Shown one piece after another: positions 23,728 through 31,534 of a stretch of 34,795 nt of DNA. Below the pieces are notes generated by a model. That model did not search any database. It saw nothing but the letters and a program-made list of their open reading frames with translations, and was not told the origin of the DNA. The stretch comes from Lentisphaerota bacterium (GTDB lineage Bacteria > Verrucomicrobiota > Lentisphaeria > Victivallales > Victivallaceae), in contig SUWL01000026.1 of the NCBI GenBank assembly GCA_015061495.1, positions 1-34,795 on the forward strand, in the 5' to 3' direction. The position numbers and the translations under genes are program-made. Position 1 is the first letter of the stretch; the number at the start of each line of letters is the position of its first letter.

Positions 23728-24651
23728 CATCCGGCGGAAATCTTCCGGCAGAGGTGAAGTGAAACTCATTATTTCACCGCTTGCCGGGTGGGGCAGGGTC
23801 AATTTCCGGGCGTGAAGCATCTGCCGGGTGACTCCGGGAAAAGTGCAGTTGCGGTTGCCGTACAATTCATCTCCGATGATCGGCAGTCCGATAGAACTCA
23901 AATGTACCCTTATCTGATGGGTGCGGCCGGTGAATATTTTGACTTCGACCAGAGCAAGCGGGATATTGTCCACAACCTTTTGCGCAAGGATGCGGTAGGC
24001 GGTATGGGCTTCTTTGCCGTTGCGTTCGACGATCGCCATTTTCTGCCGGTTGACCGGATGTCTGCCGATGAGGGTTTTCAATTCTCCGGCAAGTTGTTTC
24101 GGCACTCCCCGGCAGATGGCGAGGTAAGTTTTTCCGGTTTTGCGGTCGGCGAATGCGGCACCGAGTTTGAATTTGGCTTCCACGGTTTTGGCGACCGCCA
24201 GACAGCCGCTGGTATCCTTGTCCAGCCGGTGAACGATGCCCGGACGCATGCTGTCTTCAAGGGCGAAATCCTCTGCCATGCCCGGATAACGGCTCATCAA
24301 CGCATTGACGATCGTTCCCTCCCGGTTGCCCGGGGCAGGGTGGACGACAACCCCGGCAGGTTTATCGATTACCAGGAAATATTGATCTTCAAAGAGTATG
24401 TCAAAAGCAAACGGTTCGGCTGAAATATGTTCATCCAACTGCATATCCGGGATGCTGACCGTGATTTTATCTCCTGATTTCACCGCAAATCTCGGCTGGA
24501 TCACTGTTGTCCCAGCAACGGAAACTGCTCCGTTTTTGATCAGATTCTGCAAAAAAGTCCGGGAGCAGTCCGGTATCAGCAAAGCCACCGCCCGGTCAAG
24601 TCTGCCGGCGGTGTCCGGGGTGATCGTGAAATTATGCGTTTTTACGTTCAT
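23701..24651 (-). CDS. rluD: RluD/RluC-type 23S rRNA pseudouridine synthase
   Basis: The protein has 316 residues. An S4 RNA-binding domain (about 15-75) is followed by the catalytic domain with HRLDKDTSG (141-149), Asp144 being the nucleophile, and GRTHQIRVHL. The order and length fit RluD or RluC, which make pseudouridines in 23S rRNA; the S4 domain and sequence near it favour RluD, but the symbol is a best guess. Its start overlaps the end of lgt by 20 bases, so it is the last gene of the DUF368-lgt-rluD operon. It is convergent with the Sel1 gene, with overlapping ends. Confidence 0.92.
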   Translation of the reverse strand: MNVKTHNFTITPDTAGRLDRAVALLIPDCSRTFLQNLIKNGAVSVAGTTVIQPRFAVKSGDKITVSIPDMQLDEHISAEPFAFDILFEDQYFLVIDKPAGVVVHPAPGNREGTIVNALMSRYPGMAEDFALEDSMRPGIVHRLDKDTSGCLAVAKTVEAKFKLGAAFADRKTGKTYLAICRGVPKQLAGELKTLIGRHPVNRQKMAIVERNGKEAHTAYRILAQKVVDNIPLALVEVKIFTGRTHQIRVHLSSIGLPIIGDELYGNRNCTFPGVTRQMLHARKLTLPHPASGEIMSFTSPLPEDFRRMSTLCGIEF

Positions 24652-25408
24652 GGCGCAATGCGTAATATAAAAATCCGCTTCCGGAGAGGATGAGCATCAG
24701 GCTGATGCATTGAGCACCGGTCAGATTGAGGAAATATTTTTCATCGACCCGTAACGTTTCATTGATGAAGCGCAGTACACCGTAAGCAATGAGGTACGAC
24801 GAGATAACTGTACCGCGTTTTGCTCCTTTTTTCAGAAACCAGCAGAAAAACACGCAGAGAATGAGGTTTTCAGTGGTTTCCAGCAGTTGTACCGGATGTA
24901 CCGGCAAGCCGCCGGTCTGGAACCACAACAGCGAACCTCTGGGCGCAGTGACCCCCCAGAATGAAGTTGTCGGACTGCCGAAACAACAGCCGTTGAGGAA
25001 ACATCCGAGTCTGCCGAATGCGTGAGCCGCAGTCAGTGACGGTACAAATATATCCAATATCCGGATGGTGTCCAATTTGGCTTTGAGTGTGTAGATCACC
25101 AGTGAGATAAAGGCGAGGATGAAGCCTCCGTAAAAGACCAGTCCGCCGCGGTGGATGTAAAAAATCGTGATCGGATCCTGATCGAATCCGTCTTCGTGAA
25201 AAAATTCAATAACGTGATAAGTTCTTGCCCCGAGGATACCGGCGATCAGGGCGATGATGATCATGGTGCCGCATTGATCTTTGGTAAGCCCGGTGACATA
25301 TTTGCGGTTTTTTTCCAGCAGAAAAGAGGCTGCCAGAAATCCGAGAGCCGCCATTACGCCGTACCAGCGAATGGAGAACGAGCCGATTTCCAGTGCAATT
25401 GGATTCAT
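24632..25408 (-). CDS. lgt: Prolipoprotein diacylglyceryl transferase Lgt
   Basis: The protein has 258 residues with about seven membrane helices. The Lgt signature GRLGCFLNGCCFG (132-144) has the key Arg133 and Asn139, and the other landmarks are SIRWYGVM near the N-terminus, RGGLVFYGGF and the C-terminal RFxNExLR stretch. It adds diacylglycerol from phosphatidylglycerol to the lipobox cysteine of prolipoproteins, such as the one at 14561-15337. ATG 25408 overlaps the DUF368 stop (ATGA) and has GAGGAG upstream. Confidence 0.96.
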   Translation of the reverse strand: MNPIALEIGSFSIRWYGVMAALGFLAASFLLEKNRKYVTGLTKDQCGTMIIIALIAGILGARTYHVIEFFHEDGFDQDPITIFYIHRGGLVFYGGFILAFISLVIYTLKAKLDTIRILDIFVPSLTAAHAFGRLGCFLNGCCFGSPTTSFWGVTAPRGSLLWFQTGGLPVHPVQLLETTENLILCVFFCWFLKKGAKRGTVISSYLIAYGVLRFINETLRVDEKYFLNLTGAQCISLMLILSGSGFLYYALRHERKNA

Positions 25409-26331
25409 TGATACTCCTCATTTGTTTTGTTTCTGGCGAAATATTCCACGGCAAGCACCAGCAGTAAACCGGCACCGGCGCAGAGGATCGTCCAGAGCAT
25501 TGTTATGTCAGTTGCCGGAGCGCAGCAGCTGAAGTGGTTGTTTGCTTCGATCTGCCACGGCCAGAGGCGGGGGATCGCTCCGATCATAAAGCCGATCAGT
25601 GCGGCAATGGTGACATTATAAAAGTTTTTCAGCAGCCAGTTGAGCAGATGGACGAATGAAGCGATGCCGATCAAGGCGCCTGCCGCCAGAAACAACAGGG
25701 TGCAGAAGTCTGCCATGTTCCACTGGAAGTGGGCGAAATTTCCCACTGCGTTCCAAACCTTCTGATACTGTCCGAATATAAGCAGCAGGAATGAACCGGA
25801 TAATCCCGGCAGGATCATGGCGATGATGCAGATCGCACCGTAGAGCATGAGCATGTACCACTGACTGCCGCCGTTGACCGGAACAAGCGAGACGATCCCG
25901 AATGCGGCAATGGTACTGATTGCCAGCGAAATCCACGCACCGGGGCTCCATTTTTTCATCTGTCTGTTGACGGTTATGATACTGGCGGCGATCAAGCCGA
26001 AAAAGAACGCATAAGTGTACTGCTGCTGATTCGCCATCAGCCAGACCAGCAATTTGGCAAGGGTGGCAAAAGAGACCAGGATTCCCACTCCGAGGGCGAA
26101 AAGAAACCGCCATGGTATTCTCTCATAAAGCGCCTTCCATTGTCCCTTGCAGAGGAGTTTCAAGGTTTCCACGCTGGCGATCGAGCGGATCGCTTCGGTA
26201 AGTTTGGTGAATGCGCCCATGATAAAGAGCATGGTTCCGCCGGAAACCCCGGGGATGACATTGGCTCCTCCCATGCAGAAGCCGACGGCGAAATGATAGA
26301 GATCTTCACGGATGTGCGGGCTGTTTTTCAT
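25405..26331 (-). CDS. DUF368 membrane protein (putative undecaprenyl-phosphate transporter)
   Basis: The protein has 308 residues from ATG 26331 with GGAG upstream; a start at 26349 would place that ribosome site inside the gene. Eight or more hydrophobic segments are visible. The paired motifs GGANVIPGVSGGT (near residue 20) and ILPGLSGSFLLLIFGQY (near 160) show the inverted-repeat design of DUF368. Members of DUF368 have been shown to recycle undecaprenyl phosphate across the membrane for wall synthesis. Position before lgt fits an envelope biogenesis operon. Substrate in this organism is inferred from the family. Confidence 0.88.
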   Translation of the reverse strand: MKNSPHIREDLYHFAVGFCMGGANVIPGVSGGTMLFIMGAFTKLTEAIRSIASVETLKLLCKGQWKALYERIPWRFLFALGVGILVSFATLAKLLVWLMANQQQYTYAFFFGLIAASIITVNRQMKKWSPGAWISLAISTIAAFGIVSLVPVNGGSQWYMLMLYGAICIIAMILPGLSGSFLLLIFGQYQKVWNAVGNFAHFQWNMADFCTLLFLAAGALIGIASFVHLLNWLLKNFYNVTIAALIGFMIGAIPRLWPWQIEANNHFSCCAPATDITMLWTILCAGAGLLLVLAVEYFARNKTNEEYQ

Positions 26332-26368
26332 GGAAATATTCTCCGGCAAAATTGTGCAGATACAAAAA

Positions 26369-26442
26369 TGGCAACCCCGCCAGGACTCGAACCTAATCTA
26401 AATGGACCAAAACCACTTGTGCTACCATTACACCACGGGGTT
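26369..26442 (-). tRNA. tRNA-Gln (anticodon TTG)
   Basis: This is a 74-base minus-strand sequence with encoded CCA. The acceptor stem is AACCCCG/CGGGGTT with discriminator G. The anticodon arm AGTGG-TTTTGGT-CCATT gives TTG, reading CAA. The T arm has GGTTCGAGTCC. It is in the gap upstream of the DUF368-lgt-rluD operon. Confidence 0.92.
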
Positions 26443-26483
26443 GCACGGAATAAAACTACAACATTTTATTAATATAACTCCAA

Positions 26484-26523
26484 ATTCTGATTTTTCCACA
26501 TCAATTGCGAAAAAAATCAGAAT
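26484..26523. repeat. 12-bp inverted repeat upstream of tRNA-Gln
   Basis: ATTCTGATTTTT (26484-26495) is the reverse complement of AAAAATCAGAAT (26512-26523), with a 16-base loop. It could be a hairpin or a binding site between the divergent tRNA-Gln and the exported-protein gene. Confidence 0.5.
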
Positions 26524-26578
26524 AATGTATCAAAAACAGAAAAAAAATAAAAAAAAACGGGAATTGTGACAAAAAAAC

Positions 26579-26607
26579 TTGCGTAATGCGGATTGGGAGA
26601 TTATATT
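26579..26607 (+). promoter_or_regulatory. Promoter of the exported-protein/ABC/birA/oad gene run
   Basis: TTGCGT (26579-26584), 17 bases, then TATATT (26602-26607). It gives a leader of about 87 bases before the gene at 26701. No clear terminator is seen before 33247, so the run may be one long transcript. Confidence 0.5.
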
Positions 26608-26700
26608 TATTAAGGTGTAAGTTTTCCGGTGAAGAAACCGGATTGAAGAACAGTTGTTGCAGTCAGAAAAACTTAATCAAGGTACAGAAAGGTCGATACC

Positions 26701-27333
26701 ATGTTGAAAAAATTCTCTTTGATCGCGCTGTTTGCGGCGGTATGCTCTGTTTCGGTTCAGGCGGCGCCCTGGATCACGCACACTTCCAGACGCGCTCCGC
26801 GTACTCTGGTCGTAGTCGGCAATTACAAAACTCCCCGTCTGCTGGCTGCCACTTATAAAGGTTTGACCGCCCAGCCTTATCTTGTTATGACGGTTGATAA
26901 GCGGGCTTTTATGGCGATCAGTAAGAGGACCGTTGAGATCCCGATGGATAAACTGGATGTCTATATCAATGATCTCAATCCCCGCCGGGTGGTCATCATC
27001 GGAGATGAACGTTATGTCACCAGTGAACAGGAGAAAATGCTGCGCCGGATCAGTATCAAACGCATTCCGATCGTGCGGATTTACGGTGGTGATTGGGGAC
27101 GCATTGCCGAAGAGCTGGACGATATGCTCAATATCGGCAATCTCGCCCGGGAATTCCGCCGCAACTACGCCAATCATTATATGAGCGATCCCCGCTTGAG
27201 AGAGCCCGGACAGGTTCAGGCTTCCGCTGAAAAATCTCTGCCGCCTGCTGCTCCTGCTGCCCCCGCGGAAAACGGTGATGCCGCTGATGAGCAGGATGAC
27301 GATGTGCCGGTTTCCGAACCGCAAGAGCTGTAA
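26701..27333 (+). CDS. Exported protein of unknown function
   Basis: The protein has 210 residues. A signal peptide (MLKKFSLIALFAAVCSVSVQA) precedes a domain of alternating strands and helices (about 30-165: RTLVVVGNYKTPRLLAATYKG, RRVVIIGDERYVTSEQEKMLRRI, RIPIVRIYGGDW). The pattern of VVIIGD and a later IPIVRIYG is vaguely like a cell-wall-binding or nucleotide-like Rossmann repeat, but I cannot assign a family. The C-terminal 45 residues are Ala/Pro-rich then acidic, a probable disordered tail. A ribosome site AAAGG is upstream. It is the first gene after the promoter at 26579 and precedes an ABC-2 permease gene by 26 bases. Confidence 0.75.
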   Translation: MLKKFSLIALFAAVCSVSVQAAPWITHTSRRAPRTLVVVGNYKTPRLLAATYKGLTAQPYLVMTVDKRAFMAISKRTVEIPMDKLDVYINDLNPRRVVIIGDERYVTSEQEKMLRRISIKRIPIVRIYGGDWGRIAEELDDMLNIGNLAREFRRNYANHYMSDPRLREPGQVQASAEKSLPPAAPAAPAENGDAADEQDDDVPVSEPQEL

Positions 27334-27359
27334 TAAATAAATTTCCGGGTAAGAAGATC

Positions 27360-28319
27360 ATGCTGCACCTCTGGCGAATTGCGGTCAACAGTTTCCGGGA
27401 AGCACTCCGTGAGCCGGTTTATTTTCTGATGCTCTTTGGGGCTTTGCTTCTGATAGGCCATTATCCGTGGATGACGCTGTTCGTTTTTCGTGAACAGTTG
27501 AAATTGGTGGTGGATGGAGCAATGGCAACCACGATGCTGTTTTCGCTGGCGGTTTGTGTGCTTTGTGCGACCAGTACAGTTTCCCGGGAGATGCGTAACG
27601 GTACGGTACTGCTGCTGTTGAGCAAGCCGATCAACCGCTGGAGTTTTGTGGTTGGCAAAATCGTCGGTATAACGGCGGCATCTTTGCTTTTTTGCTGGAT
27701 ATGCAGTTTCGCATCGGTGGTTTCAGTGTATATTGCTGTGGATCAGTTCCGTGCGGATATGACGCTGTACCTCTTTTTTGTCGGATTGACCTTTCTGGCA
27801 TGTGTGGCTGGAATGGCGGCGAACTATCTCAAAGGCAGTTCGTTTTCAGAATATTCAGTCTATGCCGCAGTGGTGCTGATCGGCGGGATTTTGCTTTACT
27901 GTCTGAAATTTAAGGCGCATCCGGATCTTTCGCTGGTGGATTTGGGCAAAGCATTGCTGTTGTTGTCCCCGGCAGTGGTGGTGATGGGGGTTATGGCAGT
28001 CGGGTGTTCGACCAGATTTGATGTGGTTGCCTCCATGTGTGTGTGTACGGTATTTTTCTTTCTCGGTTTGATTTCCTCCTATCTCTTTGGCGGCGGCAGT
28101 GAAGATCAGCTGCTTTCCGGAGTGTATTCATTTCTGTATGCGGTGATCCCCAACTGGCAGTTTTTCTGGATGGCGGATGCGCTGGCAGTGAATCGGGCGA
28201 TTCCGACGGCTTACGTCTGGATGGCGGTCGGTTATGCGGCGATCTACTCTGCGGTGATCACGGTTTGGGCGATAGTTTCGTTCCAGAATCGTGAGGCGGC
28301 GATATCCAAAGATAACTGA
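27360..28319 (+). CDS. ABC-2 type transporter permease
   Basis: The protein has 319 residues with six predicted membrane helices. The pattern of an amphipathic start (MLHLWRIAVNSFREALREP), then a segment TVSREMRNGTVLLLLSKPINRWSFVVGKI after the second helix, is characteristic of ABC-2 permeases of the NosY/GldF group. No ATP-binding partner gene is in the visible neighbourhood, so it may use an ATPase encoded elsewhere. The substrate is unknown. The gene ends six bases before birA. Confidence 0.85.
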   Translation: MLHLWRIAVNSFREALREPVYFLMLFGALLLIGHYPWMTLFVFREQLKLVVDGAMATTMLFSLAVCVLCATSTVSREMRNGTVLLLLSKPINRWSFVVGKIVGITAASLLFCWICSFASVVSVYIAVDQFRADMTLYLFFVGLTFLACVAGMAANYLKGSSFSEYSVYAAVVLIGGILLYCLKFKAHPDLSLVDLGKALLLLSPAVVVMGVMAVGCSTRFDVVASMCVCTVFFFLGLISSYLFGGGSEDQLLSGVYSFLYAVIPNWQFFWMADALAVNRAIPTAYVWMAVGYAAIYSAVITVWAIVSFQNREAAISKDN

Positions 28320-28325
28320 AAGATC

Positions 28326-29114
28326 ATGTCATTGACGCCGGATTGCGGCAAAGTGATAATTTTGCCGCGGGTGGATTCCACCAATAATTACGCAAAAGAG
28401 CATTTTTCCGTTCTTGAGGATGGTACGGTCGTCATTGCCGAGGAGCAGTTTGCCGGCAGGGGCAGACTGGGGCGCAAATGGATCGCTGCTCCGGGGACCT
28501 CTTTGACTGCCAGTGTGGTGTTGAAAAATATCAGCCAGCCGTTTCATGCCGGTGCGATTCTCGGGCTTGCCGGTTTGGAACTTGTCCGCGACTATCTGCC
28601 TGGAGTGGCGGTTTTTTTCAAGTGGCCCAACGATATCTATATCCGCGAATGTAAACTTGCCGGTATTCTTTCAGAAGGAATCATTGCGCACGGCAAACTT
28701 GCCGGGGTGGTGTCCGGGATCGGGATCAATGTCAATCAAAGTAAAGAAGATCTGCAAGGTATGGATAATTTTGCAGTTTCTTTGTGTTCTGTTGCAGAAA
28801 AGCGTTTTTTTCTTGAAAAAATGCGTTTTGAACTTGCAGAAAAGATAAAAAAATACTATATTATGTATCAATCAAATTCCGCGAATCTGCTCAAATTATG
28901 GCGTGATGAAAACCGTCTGATTGGCGAAACGCTGGTTTTGACCACCGCTGACGGCCGTGAAAAACAGGGGTGTTTTACTGGCATCGGCGACCGAGGGGAA
29001 ATGCTGTTGCGCTCACCGGATGGTGTGGATTTCTGCTTTGATTGCGGAGATGTGAAAATCAATACAGCATTGATAAATTTCAATAATTTGGAAAACAAAA
29101 TAAACCAAAAATGA
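28326..29114 (+). CDS. birA: Biotin--[acetyl-CoA-carboxylase] ligase
   Basis: The protein has 262 residues, the size of group I ligases with no N-terminal DNA-binding domain, so it is not expected to repress the biotin genes. The biotinyl-AMP loop GRGRLGRKW (44-52) is intact. The segments VDSTNNYAKE, KWPNDIYI and KLAGILSEG are family hallmarks, and a C-terminal SH3-like domain follows. It is six bases after the ABC-2 gene and 45 before oadG, so its obvious target is the biotinyl domains of OadA. Clustering with the decarboxylase suggests matched expression. Confidence 0.95.
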   Translation: MSLTPDCGKVIILPRVDSTNNYAKEHFSVLEDGTVVIAEEQFAGRGRLGRKWIAAPGTSLTASVVLKNISQPFHAGAILGLAGLELVRDYLPGVAVFFKWPNDIYIRECKLAGILSEGIIAHGKLAGVVSGIGINVNQSKEDLQGMDNFAVSLCSVAEKRFFLEKMRFELAEKIKKYYIMYQSNSANLLKLWRDENRLIGETLVLTTADGREKQGCFTGIGDRGEMLLRSPDGVDFCFDCGDVKINTALINFNNLENKINQK

Positions 29115-29159
29115 TCTGCCGGGCAGCCGGTTGATCACACAAAAACAAAAGGAGTATCC

Positions 29160-29405
29160 ATGAGCGAAAAACTTCTCGCCGGACTTCAGTTGATGGTCTT
29201 TGGTATGGGGATGGTGTATGTCTTTCTCATCGTGATGATCTTCTGCATGAAGTTGATGTCCAAAATCGTAGCGCCGATCGCTGCCAGGCAAAAGGCCGCA
29301 GAAGATGCTGCCAAAGCTGCCGCTGCCAAAGCTGCTCCGGCTTCCCGTGATGATGCTGCATTGGCAGTCGCTGCCGTTGCTGCTGTTGCATCTGCCCGCC
29401 GTTGA
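29160..29405 (+). CDS. oadG: Na+-translocating decarboxylase gamma subunit (OadG-like)
   Basis: The protein has 81 residues. One membrane helix (about 8-32, LQLMVFGMGMVYVFLIVMIFCMKL) with the typical MVFGMG start is followed by an Ala/Lys-rich cytosolic tail. OadG proteins stabilise the complex and join the membrane beta subunit to the carboxyltransferase subunit. The zinc-binding His/Asp tail of enteric OadG is not evident. An AAGGAG site precedes ATG 29160. It is the first of the oad genes. Confidence 0.85.
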   Translation: MSEKLLAGLQLMVFGMGMVYVFLIVMIFCMKLMSKIVAPIAARQKAAEDAAKAAAAKAAPASRDDAALAVAAVAAVASARR

Positions 29406-29444
29406 GTCAAAAATTTATTAACATTATTATTTAAGGTATAAACA

Positions 29445-31523
29445 ATGAAAAAGATCAAGTTCATGGATTGCTCGTTCCGTGACGGATTCCAGTCCTGTCT
29501 CGGCGCCCGTGTCAAAACTGAAGACTTCCTGCCCGCACTCGAAGCGGCGGTCAAAGCCGGTATCAGCCACCTTGAAATCGGCGGCGGTGCCCGTTTCCAG
29601 AGTCTTTATTTTTACTGCCAGGAAGATGCCTTTGATATGATGGACAAATGCCGCGAGGTTGCCGGTCCGGATGTCAATCTGCAGACTCTCTCCCGCGGTG
29701 TCAACGTGGTCGGACTCTCCAGTCAGTCCACTGATATCATCGACCTGCATGCCAAACTTTTCAAGAAACACGGCATTACCACCATCCGTAACTTCGATGC
29801 TCTCAACGATGTCCGCAACCTCGATGTTTCCGGTCGTGCCATCGCCAAATACGGTTTGAAACATCAGGTCACGGTCACGCTCATGGGGCTGGCTCCCGGA
29901 TTGAATGAATCCTATGCCCACACTCCGAAATTCTATATCGACAGTCTGAATAACATCATTGCTTCCGGCATTCCGTTTGACAGTCTGGCATTCAAAGATG
30001 CTTCCGGTACCAGCACTCCTGCGACCGTTTATGAAACTGTCAAACAGGCGCGTGCGATCCTTGACAGCACCTTCGGTGCCGGAGCCAAAGAGATCCAGTT
30101 CCACACCCACGATACTGCCGGAATGGCAGTTGCCTGCAATATGGCGGCGATCGAAGCGGGTGCGGATGTGATCGACCTGGCGATGAGTCCGCTTTCCGGA
30201 GGTACCTGCGAAGCTGATATCCTCGTGATGTATCAGCGTCTGCGCGGCACTGAATACACTCTGGACATTGATCCGGAAAAGATCCTCGCCGCTGAAAAGG
30301 TCTTTGAGCAGTGCATGGATAAATATTTCATGCCCCCCGAATCCATGCAGGTTTCTCCGAAAATCATCTTCAGTCCCATGCCCGGCGGCGCGCTTACTGC
30401 CAATACCCAGATGATGCGCGATAACAAATGCCTGGACAAATATGACAGATGCATTGAAGAGATGCGTGAAGTCGTTGCCAAAGGCGGATTCGGAACCAGC
30501 GTGACCCCGGTCAGTCAGTTCTACTTCCAGCAGGCGTTCCGTAACGTTATGCAGGGCAAAAATCCTGACGGTTCCTGGAAACTGGATCCCAAAGGTTACG
30601 GTCTGATGGTTCTCGGTTACTTCGGTAAAACCCCGGTCGATCCCGATCCGCAGCTGGTCAAGTGGGCAAGCGAACAGCTTGGCAAAGAACCGACCACCAA
30701 ATCGGTCATCGAGATCAACGATGCCAATCCGGAACTCGGTGTCAAATACAATACCGGACTTCTGGAAAAAGCCGGTTTGCCGGTAACCGAAGAAAACATC
30801 TTCATTGCCGCCGCTTGCGGTGAAAAAGGTATCAACTACCTCAAAGGCGACAAACCTTTCGGTATCCGTTACAAAGAAGAAGAGAAAGCCGCTGCTCCCA
30901 AAGGTGGTGCCAAAGCTTACACCGCCAATGTCAACGGTTCCAATGTGGTGGTCGAGGTCAATGCCTCCGGTGATGCTTATACTGCCAAAGTCAACGGCAA
31001 GAGCTTCGAGGTCAAATTGACCGAAGGTGCCGCTGCTGCTGCCGCTGCTCCGGTTGCCGGTGGTGCCGCCAGCACCATGACCAGTCCGCTTCCCGGCACT
31101 GTGACCAAAATTCTGGTCAAAGCCGGTGACGCGGTCAAAGCCGGTGATACGGTGATGATCCTTGAGGCCATGAAAATGGAAACTCCGGTTGCTGCTGACA
31201 AAGATGGTGTGATCTCCTCCGTTGATGTTGCGGTCGGTGCCGTTGTCGCCGAAGGCGATGCTCTGGTGACTATCGCAACTGCCGGTGGTGCCGCTGCCCC
31301 TGCCGGTGGCGCCAGTACGATGTCAAGCCCGCTTCCCGGTACTGTGACCAAAATTCTGGTCAAAGCCGGTGACGCGGTCAAAGCCGGTGATACGGTGATG
31401 ATTCTTGAGGCCATGAAAATGGAAACTCCGATCGCTGCAGATAAAGATGGCGTGGTCGCCTCCATTGATGTTGCGGTCGGTGCCGTTGTCGCTGAAGGCG
31501 ATGCTTTGATCACGATCGGATGA
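29445..31523 (+). CDS. oadA: Carboxyltransferase (alpha) subunit of a Na+-pumping decarboxylase, with two tandem biotinyl domains
   Basis: The protein has 692 residues. The N-terminal carboxyltransferase barrel starts with [13 protein letters not shown]. It has HTH (His220 and His222) for the metal, and Lys184 in FKDASG where family enzymes have the carbamylated lysine. It diverges from textbook OadA (GGGARF rather than WGGATF), so oxaloacetate is likely but not certain as substrate. A PYC/OADA domain follows to about residue 480, then a Gly/Ala linker. The last part holds two biotinyl domains, each with EAMKMET: biotin lysines Lys577 and Lys658, spaced 81 residues apart. The duplicated DNA is nearly identical, so this is a recent duplication. 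The stop overlaps a possible upstream start of oadB. Confidence 0.85.
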   Translation: MKKIKFMDCSFRDGFQSCLGARVKTEDFLPALEAAVKAGISHLEIGGGARFQSLYFYCQEDAFDMMDKCREVAGPDVNLQTLSRGVNVVGLSSQSTDIIDLHAKLFKKHGITTIRNFDALNDVRNLDVSGRAIAKYGLKHQVTVTLMGLAPGLNESYAHTPKFYIDSLNNIIASGIPFDSLAFKDASGTSTPATVYETVKQARAILDSTFGAGAKEIQFHTHDTAGMAVACNMAAIEAGADVIDLAMSPLSGGTCEADILVMYQRLRGTEYTLDIDPEKILAAEKVFEQCMDKYFMPPESMQVSPKIIFSPMPGGALTANTQMMRDNKCLDKYDRCIEEMREVVAKGGFGTSVTPVSQFYFQQAFRNVMQGKNPDGSWKLDPKGYGLMVLGYFGKTPVDPDPQLVKWASEQLGKEPTTKSVIEINDANPELGVKYNTGLLEKAGLPVTEENIFIAAACGEKGINYLKGDKPFGIRYKEEEKAAAPKGGAKAYTANVNGSNVVVEVNASGDAYTAKVNGKSFEVKLTEGAAAAAAAPVAGGAASTMTSPLPGTVTKILVKAGDAVKAGDTVMILEAMKMETPVAADKDGVISSVDVAVGAVVAEGDALVTIATAGGAAAPAGGASTMSSPLPGTVTKILVKAGDAVKAGDTVMILEAMKMETPIAADKDGVVASIDVAVGAVVAEGDALITIG
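31047..31523 (+). repeat. 243-bp in-frame tandem duplication of the biotinyl domain
   Basis: The units about 31075-31290 and about 31318-31520 are the same length (243-base spacing of the two biotin lysine codons at 31173 and 31416). They are almost identical at the DNA level, including synonymous positions over GTGACCAAAATTCTGGTCAA, with a Gly/Ala linker before each. Confidence 0.85.
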
Positions 31524-31534
31524 GGATATATAAA

